64,000 nucleotides of DNA from Cymodocea nodosa (taxonomy: Eukaryota; Streptophyta; Magnoliopsida; Alismatales; Cymodoceaceae): contig CM072343.1 of the NCBI GenBank assembly GCA_036874045.1, positions 2,934,001 to 2,998,000 of the forward strand. The letters run 5' to 3'. Under the pieces are notes generated by a model that did not search any database, had not been told where the DNA came from, and saw only the letters and a list, made by a program, of their open reading frames with translations. The translations under genes were made by a program, and so were the position numbers. Below are positions 50,244 through 61,190 of this stretch, piece by piece; positions within the stretch are counted from its first letter, which is position 1; every line of letters starts with the position of its first letter.

Positions 50244-51393
50244 TTATCGACCCCTCCTAAGTATATCACTTATAGCATTGCATATTTTATCTCCTACATG
50301 CCTAATATCATTTCTAATGTCGTTAAGCACTACATCTAAGTTAGGAGGTAGCTAGGGTGGCTGTTCAACTTGAACTGAATAACTTGGTTGTTGTTGTTAT
50401 ATATGGTCTGTACAATCTATTGGTTATTATTGTTGTTGAGGTTTATGCATGGCTTGGAATCATTGCAAATCTTTTATACTAAATGCCCTCATGCCTTTAG
50501 TTTCAGAGGGCCAATCGGATAAATTCAATTGACTTGCAAGAAGTCTACATACAACATCACCATAAAATAACTTTGAACTCATATGCTGTAGTTGAGAAGT
50601 AAAAACATCAAACCAATTGATTTGAATTCTGTTCAGCAGGCCATAAGTTGCATATAAACGACTTCTACTGACTTCCATATTATGTCCAACTCTTTGAAAT
50701 AAATTGGTATGCAATATATTTGCAATAAACCTTACCTCTACATTTAGAGTTTCCATTAATCTCATTTTAGAATATACATCTGGAATTTTTGATAAAGACT
50801 GAATGTTCCATTCTAGTTGTCTAATCATGTCAAATCTGTTTGTAACAACAACACCTTCATTTTTTAATCCCAAAATTTCAAAAATTAACTCAGGAGACAA
50901 TATAAACTCTTGATGATTTATTTGAGTTTTCAGAAAATTTTCATTATTGACTAGATTGCTATAAAAAGTTGCAATAAGCTCGGTGTATTGGTTCCATTTC
51001 ATTCCAACTGGCAAGAATTGAATGAGGCCTTGATACTCAAATAGATCTCTTATTTCCATCAAATTTCTGAATTTTATTGGTCGAGCATGCAGAATCTGAC
51101 ATGTAATCAGATTATTATATTTCTGCAATGCTTCTTCAGATCTAAAATGAATTGAATTACCTTGAATTTTTAATATTGTACACAGAATGTGATACCTGAA
51201 GCCTTAATTCAGAGTTTAATTCATCTTTAGGAACCTCTTCTTCAAAATGAATGTCATGTTGTTCCTTTGTGAAAATATTTTCTTGAAGCTGCATATGTAA
51301 GCTTGATTCTTCAACTTCAATAGTGTAAGGAACATTTTCAATATGCTCAACATTCATCTATTCAATCTCTATAAAATGATTAAAGTTCAATTT
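50244..51393 (-). pseudogene. Copia 3' ORF, minus-strand copy (C-terminal part)
   Basis: Homologous to 10580-12870. An intact 222-codon stretch (51128-50460) covers the conserved domain: EFILSPELIFEILGLKNEG, RFIANILHTNLFQRVGHN, YATYGLLNRIQINWFDVF and MSSKLFYGDVVCRLL. A Gln-rich tract and DIRNDIRHVGDKICNAI follow to a stop at 50244, with a few nonsense codons. The N-terminal part ends at about 51393 where gypsy LTR sequence begins. It is the best template for comparing the copia and gypsy 3' ORFs. Confidence 0.78.
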
Positions 51394-51770
51394 TGGTGGT
51401 GGTGTCGAGCTTTAGGGAACTTCTGACGCTTCCTATAGTTAGCGCGGTTCTCCACCCCTACACACACACCTTTTCTTCATCTTTCTCCTCTTCTTTTATA
51501 TTTCTTTCTATAGTAACTACTTCTACTTAGATGATCGGTTGGATTTCCTTCATTCATATCAACGATGGTGATTTCTTCTTCATTCCATGAGTGAATTCCT
51601 GCATGATACGTGCAATCATAGTTTTCCTTCGAATTTCCTATTTCTGCAACTGTTACAGTGGCATATTAGAAAATAATTGGTCCGTAGAGTTACAAATAAC
51701 TCAACGGACTTACTTTGTTGATTTAACTATAAAACACATGTAATAAAGAAATAACTTATAAGCTTACTAA
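51394..51770 (-). repeat. LTR of gypsy copy D, outer part
   Basis: Matches 22790-23160 in the same orientation (GGATTTCCTTCATTCATA; TACAGTGGCATATTAGAAAA). Between 44843 and here about 650 bp of the LTR are missing compared with copy B. Confidence 0.6.
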
Positions 51771-52423
51771 CATAACGTGTTACCTTAGTGTATATTCAAT
51801 TAACTCAACGCATATAGTTATGCTAACTTAACGAGTTATACATGTGCAGCTCACGTGACATAATAAAGCATTTAAATTCAACACATGCATAATTCTAACT
51901 TAACGAGTTCAAATATATAACAGTTCTTGACTAATGTCAAATCTAATATTAACTAACATTAAAGAGCTTAATTGATGTTATTTACATTCTGTGGAATCGC
52001 CCAATGGTTGATTGAATTTCTCTGTAAATAATAGTATTTAACTAGAAAGATAGGCTCATGAAGTTAACTTAAGTCCACGAGGTTAGTCCGTTGAGTTAAC
52101 TATAACTCTACGAATTAAGTCTGTTGTGTTAATTGTAACTCAACAAAGTGTTTTACTGAATACATATAAACTCTAATATAAAAGTCAGCACAGTACACAA
52201 TTCTTATGCAATCTTTGTGAGATTAACTTGTACTTGCACACAAAGACAATATACACTGTGCACTTGTAGTTAAAATACAAATTGAACTTAATATCTAATT
52301 TGTGTGAAAGGTTGTTTGTTTACTTCTAAAAGTAATTATTGATATAAACATAAAAACAAATTAAACAAGTTTCTGATTTAACTTTTCACAACAATACAGT
52401 CCACGTTAAGCGACCTGAGTCAA
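51771..52423 (+). repeat. Copia LTR scrap followed by inverted gypsy LTR
   Basis: 51771-51920 resembles a part of the family-A LTR (CTAACTTAACGAGTTATACA, CTCACGTGA). 51950-52400 is the reverse complement of the primer-proximal gypsy LTR (22220-21760), so it is in plus orientation, opposite to copies A-D. No primer site follows it. Confidence 0.6.
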
Positions 52424-54172
52424 GGCAGTGTTAGGAATGAATGGCTTCACCAAAGGGGGGGTGAATGGAGAACAATGTGAATTTAAGCCTATTTTTCACT
52501 TTACTAACTAATTTGATTAATCAGTTTGCACAAGTAATAATCAGATAAAAATATCATGCATAGTGGAAATAAAGGTAAGAAACACAAGAGAATTTTAGGT
52601 GGTTCACCAACTCATCTAGTCCACCCCCAAGGGTCACTTGGGCTTCACTAAGTGTCTCAACACTTACACACTTGCTTTCAGGTTGAAGCAAGAACCAACC
52701 ACATAGAAGTTTTCAGATATAAACTCTAGAAAACCAACACTTAGAAGTTTTCAAGTATAAACTCCAAAAACCAACACTCAAAAGTTTTCAGGTATAAACT
52801 CCAGAAAACCAACACTTAGAATATAGCTTTCAGGTTGAAGCCACGAACCCAATGATCCTTCATAGACCAGACTTTCAACACATGGAGAGCTTTAAGAATC
52901 TTCTTGTAAATCCAGCTTTCAATCGATTCTTTGTTGAATTGAATTTGTGCTTTCTTCTATATCAGTAATTGATCTACAATGTATACTGTATCTCTGTATG
53001 TAATTGTATCAGTAATCTCACTTGTAAGCTCTTTTTGAATACTGAATGATCTGATTGTATATATGTTTAAATATCCAATGATCATATTTTCTTCTCAACG
53101 GATTTATTCTATTGTACTTGATTTGACTTCAGTCCCAAATACGGTAAGTTACCGTTCAGAAAGATATTTCAAGATATCTTTCCGATTTTCTTAACCTTTC
53201 GGATAGTTAGCTGTGTAATTCTCCGAAGAATGTTTGTAACTCACCAAAAGATCACTTAAGTCTTTCTACCATATAGGATTCCAGATCATACAATGCGAGT
53301 TGTCATTCAATCGGATACTTGTAGCTGTAACTTATCGAACTATTACTTAACTATCGGATAGTTAGCTACAGTAACCCTCCGTTAAGTTTTCGATTGCTTC
53401 AATTCAGCACGTGCATAAAAGACTGACTTAAGTTTCGGATGGTTATACTTGTAACTCACCGAAACGCTTCAAGATTTCGGATAGTTATCTCCAGTAACTT
53501 TTCGATTTTCCTTTTAAGCTTCTATTTGGATTTCTACACGTGGGAAATTCAATGACTTAAGTTTTGGATAGTTAAACTGTAACTCACCGAAACTCTCTTG
53601 AAATTTCGGATAGTTATCTAACTCTCCGATTTTCCTTTTAAGCTTTTAACTGCCGTCTTCTCCATTCTGCACATGCGTAATAGGATAACTTAAGTTCCGA
53701 AAAGTTATACCTGTAACTCACCGAAAAAGTCGGATAGTTATCTTCCTAACTCTCCGAAAAATCCTTTAAGCTTCTGTTTTGAATTTCTGCACGTGGTTAA
53801 TTGAATGACTTAAGTTTCGAATAGTTAGCCTTTCTAACTTTCCAATTTTCCTTTTGCTTTTGGATAGTTAACTCTTTAACTCTCCGATCATTCAACCAAC
53901 TACCTTTCATAACTTTCCAAAGGCTTTATAATTTTGGATAGTTATTCTTCTAACTGTCTGATATTACTGCTGCTGCTTTAAACTTGCTATTTAGACACTT
54001 AGACCTGTAACTGTCCAATTTTCCTGTAGCTCTATAACAGTATCTTCTGAAACTTTCTCCATCTGTTCGTCTGCTTTCTGATCTTTTGCTGAGCTATCAT
54101 ATCTGTGAAATACAATTTGGTTTCCTTACATAGGTTTTTGCATTATCAAAATACTAAGGTCCTAACAGGCAG
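52424..54172 (-). mobile_element. Solo LTR of SIRE-like family B with target duplication GGCAG
   Basis: LTR 52429-54167 (1,739 bp) from TGTTAGGAATG to CCTAACA, flanked by GGCAG at 52424-52428 and 54168-54172. A GGGGGGG run near the left end and the right-end sequence CATTATCAAAATACT match the SIRE pattern in minus orientation. The interior holds many inverted repeats of the form TTCGGATAGTTA...TAACTCTCCGAA and several CACGTG sites. Confidence 0.92.
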
Positions 54173-54341
54173 CACACTCCCTCAATGAATCCTTCAAGGT
54201 CGAGCCACACCCTTTGAGCACTGTCACTTCCTCCTCAATCCTAGCTAAGTAGTTGAGTCGAGTGTCGCATGCTCCCTTGATAGAGCTTTCAAGGTTAAGC
54301 TATGTTTACAGTGGCAGTCCATCTTCCTTTTGGTTTTTAAA
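54173..54341. other. Unassigned sequence between solo LTRs
   Basis: About 170 bp with no ORF. Two similar pieces (CCCTCAATGAATCCTTCAAGGT and, further on, CCCTTGATAGAGCTTTCAAGGT) form an imperfect direct repeat about 100 bp apart. Origin unknown. Confidence 0.4.
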
Positions 54342-56612
54342 GTTTTTGTTAGGAAAGGTTTATACTTAAGAGGGGGGTGAATTAAGTATATTGTAGATTT
54401 TATAGTATTTTTGGTCCCTTTTTAAATCTAGGTAATGTAGAAATAAAATAGAGATTAAATCACACAAACAATTTATAGTGATTCCCCTCAACTAGGGTAC
54501 ATCCATTCCTTGCGTCCTTACTGAAGAATTCACTATCCTTAGGAGTTTTTGGTTCACTCAAAACCTAATGTACTATAGTTTTACTCAAAGTAAATTCAAC
54601 TTGACAAGACATCGATCCTTCGTCAAATTCTCCCTTTAATTGTATGAACCCTCATACAATTACTGTGCTAACTATATGAACCCTCATATAACTATCTACA
54701 TAACTTTACGGACTCCCATAAAGTTACACGAAACTCTTTTGAAAGAACACCTTTCAGAGTTTCTTCCACAACACCCTTTGTGGATTGGTTCTCGTTTTCA
54801 ATTTACAATGTAATGCAAAGAGGAATTAATTATGAAAGCATAAACATAATAAAAACTTTCCTCTTGTAAATATGACAACACTTAAATCTTCAGATAATAG
54901 CTTTGTTACTATGGAGTTCCTTCGGATGACTTTCAAGTCTCGTTCTCCAAGAATCTTCAAGACTTCTAAGAAATTTTTCTCTCTAGGGTTACTACCAAAA
55001 AGAACTCGCTTCTAACTTTGATTTTACTCAATTTATACTACTTGAGAAACTCTAACTAATTATACATGATCCTGCATACATATTCTTTCTCTTTCAAATT
55101 TCCTACAACTACTCACTACGTTAATAGTAAAAAAATAACTAGCTCGTAGAGTTAGTGAAACTCAATAGACTTACTTCATGGACCTAACTGTAATTCAATT
55201 GACCTATCTCATAAACTTAACTGTAACTCAATGGACTTATTTTGTTAAGTTAAGCTTTACTCAACGGGCCTATTCAATTTCTAGACTTTTTCGAACCACG
55301 ATCTTTAATCTTGACTTTGTTAAATTTATCTCTAATTGTCATTTGTAAATATTTGACTGAGTCTTTAGAAATATGGTAGAACGTGTGTGAGTACGTGTTG
55401 TTAGGATTGGGTGTCACCATCTATGCTAAAACCTTAAGGTGTTAGCAAAGGCTCCTCAACATCTTATTAAAGGTTCTTTGCACCCAATCACGTGCTGTTT
55501 GAGTGTGACCTAGGCATTTGGTCCCTAGCTTTCAATCATGCCACTTGTCATGGGATAGCACGAGGCATCTCCTCAACGTAGGTGATTGTTAGGACACACG
55601 CCACTAAGAAATGCGTGTTGGGCACCTAACAATCCCCCCCAGCATGTGTACACACAACATGCGTCTGTTGGGACTCAAACACGTGACCCCTCGCTCTAAT
55701 ACCACTTGTTGGGGTGCTGCCATCTATGCTAAAACCCCAAGGTGTTAGCAAAGGCTCCTCAACATCCTATTAAAGGTTCTTAGCACCTAGTCATGTGCTG
55801 TTCGAGTGTGACTTAGGCATTTGGTCCCTAGCTTTTAATCATGCCACTTGTCACAAGACAACGTGAGGCATCTCCTTAATGCAGAAGATTGTTAGGACAT
55901 ACGCCAGCAAGAAACGTGTGCTGGGCACCCAACATGTGTGTACCATGTGCCATCTATAAAATAAATAATCCTACAACAAACATTGATTAAATATATAAAA
56001 ATATAATAGTTAAAATTCATTAAAGTGCTAACATTACGACCCTTTGTAAAGTTATACCCATAACTTTATGAGTTTATGCATAGCAGAATATTATGAACAT
56101 TCATAAACTTATCTCTTTAACTTTACGGACTCTTACAAGCTGACACATGTAAAGTACAATTGTTTATTTTTGACAAACTACGTATACTAGACTTATAATT
56201 TTACAAACCCCTTAAGAGATAACCTTACAGAGGTTCGTCAAGTTATCCTTATAACTTTACAGATTCTATATATCATAAGTTTATGAAGATCCGTAATGTT
56301 AAAGTCATAACTTTACGAGCTTAAGATTCATAACTTATATATATATATATGCAACTCCATAACTTTATGAGTCTCTATAAAATTATATACTTAGATAAAT
56401 TTTAGAGTTTTAAACTAGTGTTATGAAACATATAAGTTTACAATTGTATATAAAGTTAACTATATAACTTTTATGACAGTCCATAAGTCAGACATATGGA
56501 CTTGATACTATTTTGAAGTTCATTATTTTTACATAATTGAAGTATAAATCATTTTTTCAATCATCAAAATATAAACATATTAATAGATAAGAACATTATC
56601 CCTAATAGTTTC
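54342..56612 (-). mobile_element. Solo LTR of a third SIRE-like family, containing a TRIM
   Basis: LTR 54347-56607: plus strand TGTTAGGAAAGG...ATTATCCCTAATA (expected ...CCTAACA), with GTTTT at 54342-54346 and GTTTC at 56608-56612 as a slightly decayed target duplication. Near its left end AGAGGGGGGTGAATT and near its right end CAATCATCAAAATATA match the ends of the other SIRE-like LTRs. Without the inserted TRIM it is about 1.72 kb. It contains CATAACTTTACG/CGTAAAGTTAT-type short repeats. Confidence 0.78.
55394..55939 (-). mobile_element. TRIM-like miniature LTR element
   Basis: Two direct repeats of about 230 bp (55399-55631 and 55707-55934), both TGTT...CAACA or CTAACA, enclose only about 75 bp. 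That interval begins with a polypurine tract (minus strand GGGGGGGAT at 55632-55640) and ends with a primer site (minus strand TGGTATTAGAGC at 55704-55693). Flanks CGTGT (55394-55398) and TGTGT (55935-55939) are a probable target duplication. No coding capacity. This is the structure of a terminal-repeat retrotransposon in miniature, 536 bp, inserted in a solo LTR. Confidence 0.85.
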
Positions 56613-57900
56613 TTATAGCAAACACGTGTTTTGCTTGAGCATTACCTTGTTCTACCCACTCACTTTCGCATCAACTCAGATGTTTGGGTGTGGTAGATGC
56701 AAGCTGCATCATACTCCTTTCTCTTCTTCTCTTTTTCCTTTCAACCCCCTAGCACTTGGAAAGGAGAGGAATGCTCTTGGAACTCGGCTCTTTAGGCTCA
56801 AACGAAGGGAAATGAACTTTTAAGTCTAGAAAAAGAAGAAAATTGGTTTTTGAATATAGATAAAGAATAAGATGGATCGTAGGAACTTTATTAAGGTCTA
56901 AACTAAAATAGATAAATGAGTCAACAAAAGTAGACATTCATTGGTTTGAAATAGGATAAAATTAGATAATAGAGAGAGTTTAAAAATAAGGATATTAATA
57001 GTCATTGCTTAAACGTAGCCAACAAAGAAGACAAGTGAGGAGTCCTTGTAAGACTACCCTTTATGCCTATGGGATCCTTTATTAGAGCCTTTAGAGCTAT
57101 TAGATTTTCCTTACTTGAGTCAAAATAGTTGAAAACTCAAGCTATCTAAATTCAACTTATCTAACAAGTACTTAGATGTAATGATAACTTAAGACCTGTT
57201 TATATACTTAGAATTTGAATTCTGTAGAATTTGATAGAAAGAATTTGAAATTTGGGTGTTTGTGCAAATTTAGGAATTTAATGGAAATTAAAATTTAAGT
57301 ATTTGTGTACATAATAGAATTGAACGTAATTAAATAGAATTGATTTTTAATGAAATTAAGTAATAAATTGAAATAAGTAGTTCCATGTAATTAATCAAAG
57401 GATTAATTATTTACATTAATCAATTAACATATTATTAAATTAAATATTTATATATTATTTATCAATTAATTATGTCATAGTTCTATTTAGATCACTTTAT
57501 ATATTCCATATAAAATTAGATCATCCATGTATTCCACTTAAATTAAAAATTACAAAAAATATAAGATATTTGTTGAAACAACAAAATGTAATTTACATTA
57601 TCAAATTCTATTTTCTATTTCAAACAACAAAATATAAATTACAATAAATATACTAACAACTAAATGTACTAATACACAACAATATAAACAAAATACAAAA
57701 ATGTTAAGATTGTAAGGTAAAATGATATTTTACCTTGTGAACAAGTACTTAATGTAAAAAAAATATCAAAAAATGTGTGCATCAATCACCGCCTGAGGCA
57801 TAAGTTACGTGCAAAACGCCTACGCGGACCCTCTCACACAAGTCGACCTGTTTTTGTGATGGTCATATTCTTTCAGATTCTTCCCCTTCGCCAACGTGAA
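56613..57900 (+). promoter_or_regulatory. Upstream region of the PPR gene
   Basis: No convincing gene. 57189-57640 is AT-rich with repeated AGAATTTGAATT-like units and roughly inverted ends (TAGAATTTG... and CAAATTCTA), so it may be a decayed MITE. A perfect 10-bp inverted repeat (AAGGTAAAAT / ATTTTACCTT, 57714-57736) lies about 165 bp before the chosen start. I see no clear TATA box close to the ATG, which is common for PPR genes. Confidence 0.4.
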
Positions 57901-59451
57901 ATGAAATCTCGTCTCATTCGCCAACGCACCAACACCGACTGCTCCACCACCACCTACTCCGCCTCTCTCCCATGGATCTCACCTCTCCGTTACCGGAAGC
58001 CCACCTCCGCTACGCCAGACCCACCACCACCATCACCAAGCAACTCGCCCTCCGGCCTCTATCGACGCTACATTCAACACGCCGACGCAATCCACATGAT
58101 CAACCGCGAGCCGGACCCACAGCGCGCCCTCGACATATTCAACCTCGCAGGTTCTCAGCCAGGCTTCAACCACAACCACTCCACCTATTCCGCTATCCTC
58201 GACCGTCTCGCCCGCTCCCGCAAGTTCCTCGCTGTTGACGCCCTCCTCCGCCGCATGGTCCACGAGCCCTGCCGCTTCCACGAGGGCCTCCTCCTCAACC
58301 TCATGTCCCACTTCTCCAAGTCCCGTATCCTCCCCCCGGAGAAGACTCTCGAGCTCTTCCACTCCATCCCCACTCTCGTACGGGCCAAACCCTCGCTCAA
58401 GGCCTTCAGCACCTGCCTTAACCTCCTCGTCGAGTCCGGAAGGTTCGATCTGGGTCTCCGCCTTCTCACCGATGCCAAGAGGAGGTACCTTTTGGTACCC
58501 AACACTTGCATATACAATATTCTCGTGAAGCATTACTGCAAGAGGAAGGATCTTGATTCGGCATTTGGGATGTTGGAGGTGATGAGGAGGACAGATTCGT
58601 CCTCGGCGTCGCCCAATTTGATCACCTACTCAACCATCATTGGTGGGCTTTGTGACGAAGGCAGGTTGAAGAATGCGTTCAAGTTATTCGAGGAAATGAT
58701 GGAAAGGGATCGAATAGTGCCGGATGCCTTGACGTATAACGTCTTGATAAATGGGTTTTGTCGGAAGGGGATGGTCGATAAGGCGAGGCAAATTCTGGGT
58801 TTCATGAGGCGGAACGGATGTGATCCCAACGTCGTAAATTACTCGGCGCTTATGTGTGGGTATTGCAAGGAAGGCAGATTGGAGGACGCCAGAGAGTTGT
58901 TTGATGAAATGCGAATGGCGAATATTGAAGCTGATGCCGTGAGCTACACGACGCTTATTAGTTGCTTTTGTAAGATGGGAAGGACCGATGAAGGAATCAA
59001 GTTGGTGAAGGAGATGGGATGCAAGGGTTGCCGACCGGATGTCATCACCTTCAATGCGGTGATTGGTGGATTGTGCAATGAGAAGAGGCTTAGAGAGGCC
59101 ATGAGATTGCTTGAGAATTTGCCTCATGAGGGTGTGAGACTGAACAAGGCTAGTTACAGGATTGTGATGAACCACTTGTGCAGGGAGAGGGAGGTGGACA
59201 AGGCAGTTGATCTGTTGGGTTTGATGCTGAGAAGGGGAATTTTGCCACATCATTGTGCGACAAATGATTTGTTGGTTGGATTGTGTGAAGCTGGAAAGGT
59301 GGTCGATGCAGCCATGGCGTTACATGGATTAGCAGAGGCAGGAGTCAGACCAGAGATTAGTACGTGGGTGCAATTGGTAGGTGCTGTGAGCAGAGAGAGG
59401 AAGCTTGCGGGTGCCTTTCAATTGCTCGATCAATTAGTGATGAAAGAGTGA
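57901..59451 (+). CDS. P-class pentatricopeptide-repeat protein (At5g18475-like)
   Basis: Intronless gene of 516 codons. P-class PPR proteins bind specific organelle RNAs and affect their processing, stability or translation. About eleven tandem 35-residue repeats run from residue 95 to the end, for example LITYSTIIGGLCDEGRL, ALTYNVLINGFCRKGMV, VVNYSALMCGYCKEGRL and VITFNAVIGGLCNEKRL. No E, DYW or SMR domain follows. The Arg/Ser/Thr-rich N-terminus suggests an organelle transit peptide. I chose the ATG at 57901 because the protein then matches the usual length of about 500 residues; in-frame ATGs at 57775 and 57859 would add 42 or 14 residues. Resemblance to Arabidopsis At5g18475 is from memory (WISPL near the N-terminus, ERDPQ-like segment, FNHN, FLAVDA, CRF). 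GC content is very high in the first 600 bp and then falls. This is the only intact host gene seen. Confidence 0.92.
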   Translation: MKSRLIRQRTNTDCSTTTYSASLPWISPLRYRKPTSATPDPPPPSPSNSPSGLYRRYIQHADAIHMINREPDPQRALDIFNLAGSQPGFNHNHSTYSAILDRLARSRKFLAVDALLRRMVHEPCRFHEGLLLNLMSHFSKSRILPPEKTLELFHSIPTLVRAKPSLKAFSTCLNLLVESGRFDLGLRLLTDAKRRYLLVPNTCIYNILVKHYCKRKDLDSAFGMLEVMRRTDSSSASPNLITYSTIIGGLCDEGRLKNAFKLFEEMMERDRIVPDALTYNVLINGFCRKGMVDKARQILGFMRRNGCDPNVVNYSALMCGYCKEGRLEDARELFDEMRMANIEADAVSYTTLISCFCKMGRTDEGIKLVKEMGCKGCRPDVITFNAVIGGLCNEKRLREAMRLLENLPHEGVRLNKASYRIVMNHLCREREVDKAVDLLGLMLRRGILPHHCATNDLLVGLCEAGKVVDAAMALHGLAEAGVRPEISTWVQLVGAVSRERKLAGAFQLLDQLVMKE

Positions 59452-59751
59452 AGGAATCCATCCAGTCTTAAGGTGGCAACTCTTAATCTTCCCAGCAAAG
59501 CGACGGAATGTTCCTGCTGTGAGAAACAGCAGAATATCCAGCAGTTTCTTGCATTGTTCGAAGGATCAATCGCTCAAGAGGAATAAACCTATAAAATTCC
59601 TCGAAACTTTCAGTTCGTTTGCATGTGACGAACGAAAGTCGATCATCTACTCAACCACTGTCAAAGAGGCAGGTATTGGCCCTAAGCTGGTTCTTTTATT
59701 CAGTGAACGAGGACTTGAATAAGGGAGCGACCATGTGTGTACGAGCGTTGC

Positions 59752-59757
59752 AATAAA
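59752..59757 (+). terminator. Candidate polyadenylation signal of the PPR gene (AATAAA)
   Basis: AATAAA about 300 bp after the stop codon, a normal 3' UTR length for plants. No other good signal lies between. Confidence 0.45.
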
Positions 59758-60440
59758 AGAGCTTTTACCGAAATACAAATTACTTATTGCAGAAGTTCAA
59801 CCGTAGTCACACATATATATTCTAATAAATTTGTGTAGTTAAGTTATGAAGTGACATATGTGTATTATGTACGTGGTGGGTAGAAAAAAAAGGAGCAGCT
59901 TGTGTGGCACCGAAAAGGGAGCGACCGTCGACAACATTCCATCCAGTCACTCGAGCTATGCATGGTGGGACGACGTGCTGAACTGGCGAACCGATCGTGG
60001 CTGCAATTTGAGGTGAGTGACCCAAAACAGGAAAATCGGTTAATCAAACTATTGATTTCGTTTGATAATATTAGTACTTCGATTAATCTTTGCCTTTCAA
60101 TAAAAAAATTGTGAAAAAATTCCTCCTTTTTCCCGAAATAAGTGAATCAGATTGCTCAACTATACTTGAATGGAAAAAAAACCTTAACGTTTTCTTACAT
60201 AACCTACCCTTTTAGAATTCTTGCAAGCATTTTGTCTTCTTGATCTGGACTTCTTCCGTCCGATCACAAATCTTGGATGTTTTCCCACATTTTATTTGGG
60301 TGAAAAACAATTCTATCTTTTGTTTGTTTTTGATTTTATTGCTTTAGAGTTTTCTTCACACCAAATTTCTAAGCTTTTTTTGAAGTTAATTTGACAGATC
60401 AATCTGATGTGATACTAGTTTGTAAATTGCATTTCTATAA
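59758..60440. other. Intergenic sequence downstream of the PPR gene
   Basis: No recognisable gene or element. A phrase AGGGAGCGACC occurs at 59723 and 59927. The short ORFs here have no features of real genes. Confidence 0.4.
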
Positions 60441-61190
60441 AATAACTTGTTTTGTAAATTAAATAGATTATGTAGAAATACATCACACTAGTTATTATAA
60501 CCTGTTGAGTACTGCAAATGTTGTATATAAACATCTACTGACCTCAACATCATGTCTTACTTTTTGAAATAGATTTACATGTAAAATTTTTGCTATAAAT
60601 TGTGTTCGATCACTCAGATTATTCATATATCTTACTTCAGACCTTATTTGTCTATCTCTTATTAATTGTTGAACATCCTAGTTTAGATTGCTTAATCCTA
60701 CTCTTTGAGATATTTTGAAACCTTCATTTTTCAAACCTAGAACTTTGAATATGTATTCAGGAGTTACAAAAATATCATCCATTCCTATATTTGTAATTAT
60801 GTCTTCATTAGTCACTGCTAAATCTACATAAAATACATTTATAACTTCCAGTAAATTTTGATATCATGGTTGACTAGGAATGAATTTCAAATGTCCTTGA
60901 AATTCAAACAATTGCTGAATTTCAACAATTTCATCAAATTTTTTAGGTCTGTAAACAATATTTCAAATTGTTTATAATTTTCAATTTGACGAGGCTTTCC
61001 TGATCTCTAAAATACAATAAAGTACTATCATTTACAGACTAATTAGGATTAGAAATTTTACCTCTAACCTCATCATGTAATTCTTCAAAATTAACATTTT
61101 CAGTAGTATCTAGAAATTTTGTTGGAGCATAGAGATGTCTTCATGAAGTTCTTCTTCTACCTCATTGTAAAGTCTAAATTTGTACATTTT
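60441..61190 (-). pseudogene. Decayed copia 3' ORF remnant
   Basis: On the minus strand pieces of the conserved domain can be read without an open frame: a segment like FKVLGLKNEGFKI (about 60720-60760), RTQFIAKILHVNLFQKVRHD (about 60560-60620) and a following VEVSR segment. It is more diverged than the copies at 10580-12870 and 50244-51393, so it marks an older insertion of a related element. Its LTRs are not identified. Confidence 0.6.

Larger units (their letters stand above)
44844..51393 (-). mobile_element. Rearranged family-A copia block: LTR, gag, LTR, 3' ORF
   Basis: In minus reading order: 3' ORF (51393-50244), polypurine tract, LTR (49752-48230), primer site, gag (48030-46553), LTR (46552-44844). 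The central LTR is thus the 3' LTR of one truncated unit and the 5' LTR of another. Protease, pol and the 3' ORF of the left unit are missing, its gag being fused directly to LTR sequence at 46552. Unequal recombination between LTRs or between tandem copies would give this. Confidence 0.78.

Noticed and set aside
58033..59253. Long minus-strand and alternative-frame ORFs across the PPR gene
   Set aside because: Shadows caused by high GC and few stops; only the plus-strand frame shows PPR repeats.
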